NCBI GenBank assembly: GCA_934394855.1
Contig: CAKRRH010000024.1
Location: 1-26,567 of the forward strand
From: an uncultured Eubacteriales bacterium
GTDB lineage: Bacteria > Bacillota > Clostridia > Oscillospirales > Acutalibacteraceae
Length of the DNA stretch: 26,567 nt
Direction of reading: 5' to 3'
Numbering within the stretch: the stretch's first letter is position 1; each line of letters starts with the position of its first letter. Position numbers and translations under genes: made by a program. Positions 15,246 to 21,567 of this stretch are shown here, in pieces. The notes beneath the pieces were generated by a model that had not been told where the DNA came from, made no database searches, and was given only the letters and a program-made list of their open reading frames with translations.

Positions 15246-15279
15246 AAACGCTCAAAGGCCAAAACTTTGAGCGTTTTTT
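15246..15279 (+). terminator. Strong terminator-like hairpin between nrdD and nrdG
   Basis: AAACGCTCAAAG (15246-15257) pairs perfectly with CTTTGAGCGTTT (15265-15276), with a T6 run. It stands 8 bp after the nrdD stop and about 28 bp before the nrdG start. It probably lets only part of the transcripts reach nrdG, giving more reductase than activase. Confidence 0.9.
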
Positions 15280-15306
15280 AAATAATGATTGAAAAAGGAG
15301 ATAAAA

Positions 15307-15843
15307 ATGCATTACGGTGAACTAAAAAACTGCGACATCGCAAACGGCGAAGGCGTGAGAATATCGCTGTTTGTGTCGGGCTGCACCAATCATTGCAAAA
15401 ATTGTTTTCAGCCCGAAACATGGGATTTTGAATATGGCAAGCTTTTTGATAAGAGCGTTGAAGAAAAAATCATCGAAATGTTGCGACCCGATTATATAAA
15501 CGGATTTTCGCTGCTCGGAGGCGAACCGTTTGAGCCGCAAAATCAGCGTGATGTTTTGCCGCTCATCAAAAAAATCAAACAGAATTACCCCAAAAAAACG
15601 ATATGGGTTTATTCGGGTTTTACCTATGAGGAATTAAGAACGCCGGGCTCGCATCCGAATTGCGAAGTGACCGAGGATATTCTGCAAAATATTGACATTT
15701 TGGTCGACGGTCGGTTTGTCGAGGAGAAAAAGGACATATCGCTTCGCTTTCGCGGCTCGTCAAATCAGCGGATAATTGATGTGCCGAATACCCTCAAAAG
15801 CGGTAATGTTGTCTTGTGGGACGAACCTCAAAAGGGTGTATGA
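15307..15843 (+). CDS. nrdG: Anaerobic ribonucleotide reductase activating protein (radical SAM)
   Basis: The chosen ATG at 15307 follows AAAGGAG with 6-7 nt spacing; an upstream TTG at 15289 would overlap that site. The protein has 178 residues with the radical-SAM cluster motif CTNHCKNC (Cys26, Cys30, Cys33) and the SAM-site GGEP (LLGGEPFEPQN). It uses a reduced [4Fe-4S] cluster and S-adenosylmethionine to make the glycyl radical in NrdD. The electron donor in this cell may be flavodoxin or ferredoxin. Confidence 0.96.
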   Translation: MHYGELKNCDIANGEGVRISLFVSGCTNHCKNCFQPETWDFEYGKLFDKSVEEKIIEMLRPDYINGFSLLGGEPFEPQNQRDVLPLIKKIKQNYPKKTIWVYSGFTYEELRTPGSHPNCEVTEDILQNIDILVDGRFVEEKKDISLRFRGSSNQRIIDVPNTLKSGNVVLWDEPQKGV

Positions 15844-15876
15844 TAATTCGCACAATTTACAATATAGATATCACAA

Positions 15877-16068
15877 ATGTCTAAACATATTGCAAATAAA
15901 CGCAGATTTAATTGCCATAATAAGTTGAAATATCACATTGCAAACGCAAAGAAAAACGGCGTAACGCAAGAGGAAATCGCAGAGGCAATTACTCATATTG
16001 CGTTTTATGCAGGCCGGCCGAAGGCATGGGCGGCGTTTACCCTTGCAAAAGAAGTTTATGCCGACTGA
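15877..16068 (+). pseudogene. C-terminal remnant of a carboxymuconolactone decarboxylase/AhpD-like gene
   Basis: The last 45 or so codons (about 15925-16068) read KLKYHIANAKKNGVTQEEI, AEAITHIAFYAGRPKAW and AAFTLAKEVYAD, a close match to the C-terminal helices of the carboxymuconolactone decarboxylase family. The rest of the domain, including the catalytic CxxC-type or Glu/His helix upstream, is missing. The 63-codon frame has no ribosome binding site before its ATG. The usual W in the AGWPKAW motif is R. It is best read as a decayed 3' end left between nrdG and a bidirectional terminator. Confidence 0.75.
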
Positions 16069-16091
16069 TTTTCCGTATAAATAATCAAAAT

Positions 16092-16130
16092 AAAACCCTG
16101 TTAATGATCAACTCATTAACAGGGTTTTTT
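16092..16130. terminator. Bidirectional terminator between the nrd locus and the polymerase operon
   Basis: A perfect 16-bp stem (16092-16107 with 16113-16128, core ACCCTGTTAATGA) with a 5-nt loop and T6 on the plus side. It ends at the stop codon of the convergent YolD-like gene and can stop transcription both ways. Confidence 0.92.
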
Positions 16131-16576
16131 CACGGTATATTGTCAAAATAGCTTGCGAAGATGTCGCAGTCGATGTCCCAAATGTCGCTTATCATAATCA
16201 ACTTGTCGTGGGAAAGCATGATTGATTTATCATAATCGTCAATTCTATGCAAAATGCCGACGGATTTTATATATTTTCCGCCCGATTTTCGGCTGTCGGG
16301 AACAAAATGCTCCACCGTAACTTGCAGATCATCGTCAATATATTCCTTTAAAATTGCCAGTTTTTCGTTGATTGTTTTAAGCTGTTCTTCGCCCAAAATC
16401 AACTTTTCATCGGTGCGCCTTGCCGTTTCCTCCACCGCTTCTTCATGACCGTTTAGCGCCGCAAACGGTGCAAACTGTGCCGCTCTTGCACTCGTTGACA
16501 TATGAGCGTGTTTTTGCGAAACAAAATGCGGCAGATTGATTATATCATCATAATTTCGCTCATTTTTATTGCTCAT
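16130..16576 (-). CDS. YolD-like protein (partner of Y-family polymerase)
   Basis: The 148-residue protein has the YolD-type N-terminus of Clostridia: YDDIINLPHFVSQKHAHMS, then RAAQFAPFAALNGHEEAV (residues about 31-48), followed by a helical stretch and a small C-terminal beta domain. YolD proteins are usually encoded beside UvrX/YqjW-type translesion polymerases and are thought to be UmuD-like partners; the function is not well proven. Its start overlaps the 3' end of the ferredoxin-like gene by 11 bp, so translation is coupled. It is the third gene of the operon that begins with the polymerase at 18979. Confidence 0.82.
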   Translation of the reverse strand: MSNKNERNYDDIINLPHFVSQKHAHMSTSARAAQFAPFAALNGHEEAVEETARRTDEKLILGEEQLKTINEKLAILKEYIDDDLQVTVEHFVPDSRKSGGKYIKSVGILHRIDDYDKSIMLSHDKLIMISDIWDIDCDIFASYFDNIP

Positions 16577-17426
16577 TTTTTCTGCCGTCTTTCTTCAAAA
16601 TTCCGAGGTCAAGCGCACCTTTCGGGCATTCGTCAACACACTTCATGCACAAAATGCACTCGGTTCCGTTTTTTCTGCGAAGTGAGTTGCTGTCCGCCTC
16701 AACCGACATTGGGCATATTTTTTCGCACTTTTTGCAGGATATGCATTTATCCTTGTTAACCGTTACCCGAATTAGCGAAAAATAGCTCATCGGCTTTAAA
16801 AATACCGTAATCGGACATATGTATTTGCAAAATGCTCGGTTATCTTTCAGCATGAAAGCCAAAGAAATACCTACAACATAATATAGCAAATTTCCGACAA
16901 TGAAACTGACAAACATTATTCGCTCCAAATTTTCGGGATGAATTATGAACAGAATTAGCACATAAACAAATGACACGGCAAACATGATATATCTCACAAA
17001 GCCGAATTTTTTGCGTTCCGTCTTTGGCTGTTTAAACGGCAGCAAATCAAGCACCATTGCCGTCCAACAGGCATATCCGCACCAGCCTCTGCCGAAAATC
17101 AGCGGACCGATGATTTTCGCCACGACATAATGAATCACAGCCGCCTCGAAAACGCCCAAAAACAGATAATACCAAAAGCCCTCGATCTGCATATTTTCAT
17201 TGCAGATTATTCCAAGATAGACAAGCATATATAACCCGACGGCAAGCTGAACGAGATTTCGTGCATATTTATTTTTCCGACTGAACAAAATCAGACCTAT
17301 GGCAAGACATATTCCGATATAAGAAAAATTGAACAGATAGAATATGTTATCAAGCGCCAGCCACAGTGTCACAGCGATCGTTTCAAAGATAATCCCCATT
17401 GCAATCGCAGGTAAATATTTTTTCAT
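16566..17426 (-). CDS. Membrane-bound 4Fe-4S protein of the NapH/NosR-like group
   Basis: This 286-residue protein has about six membrane helices between residues 5 and 192. Conserved cysteines sit at membrane loops: GRGWCGYACWTAM (112-124) and CKYICPITVFLKP (200-212), as in NapH/NosR/CcoG-type electron-transfer proteins. Two classical [4Fe-4S] motifs follow near the C-terminus: Cys228, 231, 234, 238 and Cys257, 260, 263, 267. It probably moves electrons between a cytoplasmic donor and a membrane partner. The partner is not in this window. It lies between a Y-family polymerase gene and the YolD-like gene, 35 bp after the former and overlapping the latter, an unexpected setting for a redox protein. 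Confidence 0.88.
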   Translation of the reverse strand: MKKYLPAIAMGIIFETIAVTLWLALDNIFYLFNFSYIGICLAIGLILFSRKNKYARNLVQLAVGLYMLVYLGIICNENMQIEGFWYYLFLGVFEAAVIHYVVAKIIGPLIFGRGWCGYACWTAMVLDLLPFKQPKTERKKFGFVRYIMFAVSFVYVLILFIIHPENLERIMFVSFIVGNLLYYVVGISLAFMLKDNRAFCKYICPITVFLKPMSYFSLIRVTVNKDKCISCKKCEKICPMSVEADSNSLRRKNGTECILCMKCVDECPKGALDLGILKKDGRKNEQ

Positions 17427-17461
17427 GCTCTGCTCCTTTCATAAACAAAAGCTTACATAAT

Positions 17462-18979
17462 TTATGCTTTATGACCGCCGATTTGACGGTTTCGGTCGAT
17501 TGCGGTCGCGCCCTTTTTGAGGTTCATGCCCTTTAATATCGCATTTTTGCCATATCTCTTCTTTATTTCAAGAACTGCCGATTGGGTGCGTTCTTCCCTT
17601 TCATCTTCCGCTTTCTGCTGTGCGGTTTTCTCATTTTTCTTATCATAATCGGTGAAGAAATCAAGCTGTTCATATTGCGTCATGCTCTTTGCCTTGCCGC
17701 AATCGATCGTATTATTTGCGGTAATATTTATTCGCCTGATGAGCAGATCCCGATTCACCACACGGTCATAGAGCTTCATCATCTCGTCAACGATAATCTT
17801 TGCCGATGAGGTATATTCATCAAGCTTTGCCGAGCCGTGAGCGTGCTTCGGAATTTTTCTGCCATATGCGTCGGTTGTCACTTCGCCGTGATATTTTGAC
17901 GATATTTTATAATCGCTCAAATTTTCACGGTCATAGCCGACAGTCAGAACAATTTGATTGCAAACCAGCCGCTTTTCCACCAAATCAAGCACCAAAAGCT
18001 CGGTCATTTCACGGGTGATGAGCTTTGCCGATTCTGCGTCATAGGGCGTGTGAAGCACTTGACCCGAACCGAGCGAGCTCGACTGCGGTTTATATGATTT
18101 AATCTCGGCGATGGTACACGGTTCATATCCCCACGCATGGTCGATCAGCAATTCGGCGTTCACCCCGAACAGCTTATAGAGCAGATCTTCGTTGAAATGC
18201 TCATTGTGACTGACCGAACACCGTGCGACATCGCCCATTGTAAACATACCGTATTCGGCGAGCTTTTTCGCATATCCCCTGCCGACTCTCCAAAAGTCGG
18301 TGATTGGTTCATGCGTCCACAATTTCCGCCGATAGCTCATTTCGTCAAGCTCTGCGATTCTTACGCCATTCACATCCGCCGGTATATGCTTTGCGACAAT
18401 ATCCATTGCGATTTTGCAAAGATACAGATTTGTTCCGATTCCTGCGGTCGCCGTGATTCCGGTGGTGTCAAGCACATCAAGAATTATCTTCATTGCAAGC
18501 TCACGGGCGGTCATGTCATATGTTTTAAGGTAGTGTGTAACATCCATGAACACTTCGTCAATCGAATAGACATGAATGTCCTCAGGCGCAACATATTTTA
18601 GATATATATCGTATATTTTCGTGCTGTATTCGATATAATATGCCATTCTCGGCGGTGCGGTAATATATGACAGCGAAAGCTTGGGCGAATATTTGAGTTC
18701 GGTCGAGTCATATGATTCGCCGATAAACGAATGGATCGGTGATTTAAGAAGTCTGGCTTTATTAATCTCTTCGACCTTTGAAATCACCTCAAAAAGCCGC
18801 GACCTGCCCGACAGACCATATGCTTTAAGCGGCGGAGTGACCGCAAGGCATATTGTTTTAGCCGTGCGGCTTTCATCAGCGACGACCAAATTTGTCGTCA
18901 TGGGGTCAAGTCCCCGTTCAACGCACTCGACCGACGCATAAAATGACTTTAAGTCTATCGCAATATATGTCCTTTCCAT
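17462..18979 (-). CDS. Y-family DNA polymerase (UmuC/UvrX/YqjW type)
   Basis: The 505-residue translesion polymerase starts MERTYIAIDLKSFYASVECV after AAGGTGGTGA. Catalytic metal ligands are visible: Asp9 in IDLKSFYASVE and Asp141-Glu142 in YSIDEVFMDV. The fingers, the thumb (GIGTNLYLCKIAMDI, FWRVGRGYAKKL) and the little finger follow. The charged tail after about 430, ending in KKGATAIDRNRQIGGHKA, is typical of the Gram-positive YqjW/UvrX branch that pairs with YolD. It copies damaged DNA with low fidelity. I find no clear Gram-positive LexA box (GAAC-N4-GTTC) upstream; instead a large perfect palindrome overlaps the likely promoter. Confidence 0.94.
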   Translation of the reverse strand: MERTYIAIDLKSFYASVECVERGLDPMTTNLVVADESRTAKTICLAVTPPLKAYGLSGRSRLFEVISKVEEINKARLLKSPIHSFIGESYDSTELKYSPKLSLSYITAPPRMAYYIEYSTKIYDIYLKYVAPEDIHVYSIDEVFMDVTHYLKTYDMTARELAMKIILDVLDTTGITATAGIGTNLYLCKIAMDIVAKHIPADVNGVRIAELDEMSYRRKLWTHEPITDFWRVGRGYAKKLAEYGMFTMGDVARCSVSHNEHFNEDLLYKLFGVNAELLIDHAWGYEPCTIAEIKSYKPQSSSLGSGQVLHTPYDAESAKLITREMTELLVLDLVEKRLVCNQIVLTVGYDRENLSDYKISSKYHGEVTTDAYGRKIPKHAHGSAKLDEYTSSAKIIVDEMMKLYDRVVNRDLLIRRINITANNTIDCGKAKSMTQYEQLDFFTDYDKKNEKTAQQKAEDEREERTQSAVLEIKKRYGKNAILKGMNLKKGATAIDRNRQIGGHKA

Positions 18980-19016
18980 CTTAAATCACCACCTTTTGGT
19001 TTGTAGTTATTTTTAT

Positions 19017-19046
19017 TTTATATTTGCGAGAGAAACTTTTTGTAAA
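19017..19046 (-). promoter_or_regulatory. Possible promoter of the polymerase operon, overlapping a palindrome
   Basis: On the minus strand TTTACA (19046-19041) and TATAAA (19022-19017) are 18 bp apart, about 40 bp upstream of the polymerase start. The -35 lies in the centre of the 34-bp palindrome 19026-19059, so the hairpin or a protein bound to it could control this promoter. The spacing is slightly long and the call is tentative. Confidence 0.45.
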
Positions 19047-19059
19047 AAGTTTCTCTCGC
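19026..19059. repeat. 34-bp near-perfect palindrome, copy 1 of an AACTTTTT hairpin family
   Basis: GCGAGAGAAACTTTTT, GT, then its exact complement (16-bp arms). The same core, a GA-rich arm plus ACTTTTT and its complement, recurs at 19526-19558 and 21457-21490, so it is a dispersed repeat and not just a local terminator. Confidence 0.85.
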
Positions 19060-19067
19060 GCTCTTTT

Positions 19068-19137
19068 CAAAAACTTTATTTATGAGGTTTTATATTATAT
19101 AATGGTGTAACAATACCGCTAACTTCTAAATATACAG
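19068..19137. repeat. Intergenic repeat unit, copy 1 (partners at 19590-19657 and about 21285-21335)
   Basis: It begins CAAAAACTTTATTTATGA (19068-19085) and continues through an AT-rich part to ACAATACC...TCTAAATATACAG. Copy 2 begins CAAAAAACTTTATTTATGA (19590-19608) and ends ACAATACA...TCTAAATACACAA. The two copies flank the hairpin-rich module like long direct repeats. Directly after copy 1 an ACCGTAGGGTGCGT hairpin (to about 19172) is also echoed near 21350. Confidence 0.75.
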
Positions 19138-19230
19138 CTCAACCGTAGGGTGCGTCGGCATCATACGCACCGCTGAATAATCAATAATAGAGCGAACAAA
19201 AAATCCTACCGCTTAATAAATCTCAAAACC

Positions 19231-19476
19231 GTTTTTGTTCCACCTTCGCTATCCTCTTTATCATTCTTTCAGAACAAAAACTCGCTTGGGGGTGTACGAT
19301 AACGGACATCAAACTACCCTTATCCATCGTCTCGTCGTGCCTTTTCTCAGCACGACAGTTTACTCAAATGTCAAATTCCGTTATCGTACAGGGGAAAATC
19401 GAAATTCCCCCTCGGGATTTTTAAGGGCTGCGCCCTTAAATGCACTTTCCGCCATTTCTTGCACGAGAAATGGCGT
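19231..19476. other. Structured non-coding module with nested perfect stems (candidate ncRNA or mobile-element remnant)
   Basis: Six stems pack into 246 bp. Stem A pairs 19231-19240 with 19272-19281 (10 bp). Stem B pairs 19294-19306 with 19377-19389 (13 bp, GTACGATAACGGA), and inside it ACAT/ATGT (19306-19309 with 19368-19371), AAACT/AGTTT (19311-19315 with 19357-19361) and GTCGTGC/GCACGAC (19334-19340 with 19350-19356) nest to form a branched long hairpin. Stem C is 19391-19396 with 19405-19410. Stem D is 19421-19429 with 19433-19441 (9 bp, loop TGC). Stem E is 19451-19460 with 19467-19476 (10 bp). I see no convincing protein. The transcribed strand cannot be told, because stems read on both. 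Confidence 0.6.
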
Positions 19477-19525
19477 GCCCGTGCGACATGAGCACATTGG
19501 AATTAGATATTATTAAAAATTATCG

Positions 19526-19558
19526 TGGAGAACTTTTTTGAAAAAAAAGTCCTCACCC
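19526..19558. repeat. AACTTTTT hairpin family, copy 2 (imperfect)
   Basis: GTGGAGAACTTTTTT, a short loop, then AAAAAAAGTCCTCAC, with one or two bulged bases. It is the same design as the palindromes at 19026 and 21457. It stands at the right side of the structured module, just before repeat unit copy 2. Confidence 0.7.
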
Positions 19559-19589
19559 ATCAATATTCATATTGATGATAACCCCCTCT

Positions 19590-19657
19590 CAAAAAACTTT
19601 ATTTATGAAAAATATTATTATAGTGCGCTACAATACAATCAACATCTAAATACACAA
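19590..19657. repeat. Intergenic repeat unit, copy 2
   Basis: This is the right-hand partner of the unit at 19068-19137, sharing the 18-19 bp CAAAAA(A)CTTTATTTATGA head and the ACAATAC...CTAAATA tail. The two copies enclose about 450 bp of hairpin-rich sequence. Confidence 0.75.
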
Positions 19658-19971
19658 TTATATTTCCCGATAATTTTTTTCCACAAAACCTATTTTCCCT
19701 ACGCTACACAATAATTATATCAAAAACAAAACCCGGCTGTCAATCATAACAAACAAAACAAGTGTATTCTAAAACAGTTGCAATTTATATTTATTATTCA
19801 CCCTTTAATACACAAAAACAAAAAACAGAAGTACAATCTATACTAACACTACACCTGACAGTATATTTTTTATAAATGAAGTTTTTTGCATAATTGTTCA
19901 AATATTATAAAGCCACTACAATAAAAAAATGATTGTGCTCGACAAATTGTTACAAAATGTCCAAAATAATG
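19658..19971. other. AT-rich non-coding tail before the DUF4190 gene
   Basis: About 300 bp of A/T-rich sequence with A and T tracts (for example near 19690 and 19795). I see no gene, RNA or repeat in it. It ends at the promoter at 19972. Confidence 0.5.
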
Positions 19972-20000
19972 TTGACAAACAATGAATAATATGTTAACAT
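19972..20000 (+). promoter_or_regulatory. Promoter of the DUF4190 gene
   Basis: TTGACA (19972-19977) and TAACAT (19995-20000) are 17 bp apart. A small GTAG...CTAC hairpin follows in the leader (20007-20020), and GGAGG precedes the ATG at 20043. Confidence 0.75.
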
Positions 20001-20042
20001 ATATGTAGTAGATAGTCTACAATTTTTTGGAGGTATTATAAT

Positions 20043-20375
20043 ATGGATCAGAACAATCAACCTATTCAGACTCCCGATCAGCAGCCGCAGGAGCCGAAAG
20101 GCAACAACGCAAAGGGTTTTTCAATCGCAGCGCTTGTTTGCGGAATTCTTGGTATCATCGGCGCATGGATTCCGGTAGTTACCTATTTCACTTTTGTTCT
20201 TGCAATTCTCGGTATCGTTTTCGGTGCAATGGGCAGAAAGCGTGCATTGCCGAATGAAAAAGGTCTTGCAACAGCAGGTCTCGTACTTGGTATCATCGGA
20301 ACAGCAATCGGCGCAATCGGAATTATTTGCGTAGCTTGCGTTGGCGCAGCTGCAGTTGCCGGCGGTCTTTTATAA
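20043..20375 (+). CDS. DUF4190 domain membrane protein
   Basis: This 110-residue protein has a polar, Gln/Pro-rich cytoplasmic N-terminus (1-24), then two glycine-rich hydrophobic hairpins: SIAALVCGILGIIGAWI and FTFVLAILGIVFGAMGR, then GLATAGLVLGIIGTAIGAIG running to the end. This layout (G-rich helices with a central charged GRKRALPNEKG loop at 64-74) is typical of DUF4190 proteins, which are common in Firmicutes and Actinobacteria and have no established role. It has its own promoter and terminator. Confidence 0.85.
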   Translation: MDQNNQPIQTPDQQPQEPKGNNAKGFSIAALVCGILGIIGAWIPVVTYFTFVLAILGIVFGAMGRKRALPNEKGLATAGLVLGIIGTAIGAIGIICVACVGAAAVAGGLL

Positions 20376-20400
20376 GATTCGATTTTAAATAATGATTTCA

Positions 20401-20432
20401 AAAAGTATGCGTTGATTTTAACGCATACTTTT
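20401..20432 (+). terminator. Terminator after the DUF4190 gene
   Basis: AAAAGTATGCGTT (20401-20413) pairs perfectly with AACGCATACTTTT (20420-20432). A TATAAT at 20437-20442 directly after it may be the -10 of the next gene (lgt-like). Confidence 0.88.
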
Positions 20433-20465
20433 GCTTTATAATAACAATTTAAGGGAGAACATTTA

Positions 20466-21263
20466 ATGTTTCCAAGCTTTAATTTATTCGGAAAAGAAAT
20501 CGGAATGTATGCGGTTTGTGCAATTATCGGTGCTTTTGTTTCCGGATTATTTTGCCTAAACTGTGCAAAAAAACGCAATATTGATGTTGATGATACGCTA
20601 ATCGTATTGCTTTTTGGCGCATTAGGTGCGATGATTTTTTCACATTTGCTATATGGCATTACTAATCTCGGTTCTCTTTTCAAATATCTCTCCGAAAACG
20701 GTGCACCGACCTCATTCAAGACCGTTATCAATCTGCTTACATTCACATTCGGCGGAAGCGTTTTCTATGGTGGTCTGATTGGCGGATTGATTGTCGGCAC
20801 AATCGCGGTAAAAGTTAAAAAAATGAACTTAAACGCTGTTTCGGATATTGCAGCCCCGACAATACCGCTGTTTCACATATTCGGAAGAATCGGTTGCTTT
20901 TTTGGCGGTTGTTGCTATGGAATTCCGTGGGAACATGGCATAACATTTATAAATTCGCCAAACACAGCAGCAAACGGAGTTGCACGCTTTCCCGTATCGC
21001 TTTTTGAAGCGGGAATCAATCTTCTGATCTTCATATTTCTCATGATTTGCCTGAAAAAGGAGTTTTTCAAAGACAAATTGATATATATTTATCTCATCAT
21101 CTACCCGATTGCTCGGTTTTTTATCGAATTTTTGCGTGACGACGAAATCAGAGGTCATGTGCTTGCGCTGTCCACCTCGCAATGGATAAGTATATTCCTT
21201 TTGCTGTTTTCCGTTGCAAGTCTTGTAAAAATCAAAATTTCCGAAAAGAAAAATTTGATGTAA
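20466..21263 (+). CDS. Prolipoprotein diacylglyceryl transferase family protein (Lgt-like)
   Basis: The 265-residue protein starts after AAGGGAG and has about seven membrane helices. It shows the Lgt landmarks: GGSVFYGGLIGGL (96-108), HIFGRIGCFFGGCCYG (137-152) with the conserved His and Gly-Arg, and RFFIEFLRDDE (217-227) with the Arg/Glu/Arg set in the last part. Lgt moves diacylglycerol from phosphatidylglycerol to the Cys of lipoproteins. The GCFFGGCCYG version with extra cysteines belongs to the Clostridia subgroup, and members often occur beside a canonical Lgt; this one could therefore be a paralogue with a different acceptor. Confidence 0.88.
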   Translation: MFPSFNLFGKEIGMYAVCAIIGAFVSGLFCLNCAKKRNIDVDDTLIVLLFGALGAMIFSHLLYGITNLGSLFKYLSENGAPTSFKTVINLLTFTFGGSVFYGGLIGGLIVGTIAVKVKKMNLNAVSDIAAPTIPLFHIFGRIGCFFGGCCYGIPWEHGITFINSPNTAANGVARFPVSLFEAGINLLIFIFLMICLKKEFFKDKLIYIYLIIYPIARFFIEFLRDDEIRGHVLALSTSQWISIFLLLFSVASLVKIKISEKKNLM

Positions 21264-21284
21264 AAATATATTTTCGGGGAGGAC

Positions 21285-21380
21285 TTTTTTATTATATAAT
21301 GTGTTACAAAACACACTACCTCTAAATTTATTTAGCATAAACCGTAGCGTGCATCGTCCTCGGCGCACCGAATAGAAACA
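21285..21380. repeat. Intergenic repeat unit, copy 3 (diverged)
   Basis: ACTTTTTTATTATATAATG leads to GTTACAAAACACACTACC, TCTAAAT and ACCGTAGCGTGC, in the same order as the unit at 19074-19172 (CTTTATTT, TATTATATAATG, GTAACAATACC, TCTAAAT, ACCGTAGGGTGCG). The region 21264-21567 holds this copy, a hairpin near 21400-21420, the palindrome 21457-21490 and the nfnB terminator; I see no gene. Confidence 0.65.
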
Positions 21381-21456
21381 TATATAAACCCAAAACAGAA
21401 GCACAGGTCGTCCGTGCCTCATTCATTATATTTTAAAGAAAATTTTTGAAGGGAGT

Positions 21457-21490
21457 CCGAGGGGAACTTTTTATAAAAAGTTCCTCTCGG
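21457..21490. repeat. 34-bp palindrome, copy 3 of the AACTTTTT hairpin family
   Basis: CCGAGGGGAACTTTTTA and TAAAAAGTTCCTCTCGG are 17-bp arms with one G-U pair and no loop bases between them. The core equals that of 19026-19059 except for the arm tips, which have changed together on both sides. Confidence 0.85.
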
Positions 21491-21512
21491 AAAACATATA
21501 TTTGCACACAAC

Positions 21513-21545
21513 AAAAAGAAGTACAGCAATCGCTGTACTTCTTTT
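21513..21545 (-). terminator. Terminator of the nfnAB operon
   Basis: AAAAGAAGTACAGC (21514-21527) and GCTGTACTTCTTTT (21532-21545) form a 14-bp stem with an AATC loop. On the minus strand it ends in T5, about 22 bp after the nfnB stop codon. Confidence 0.9.
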
Positions 21546-21567
21546 GTTATTTATAGCAATATTACGA

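Noticed and set aside
19235..19516. A 93-codon plus-strand frame across the hairpin module
   Set aside because: No ribosome binding site, no recognisable domain, and the amino-acid pattern follows the inverted repeats; the stems explain the sequence better.
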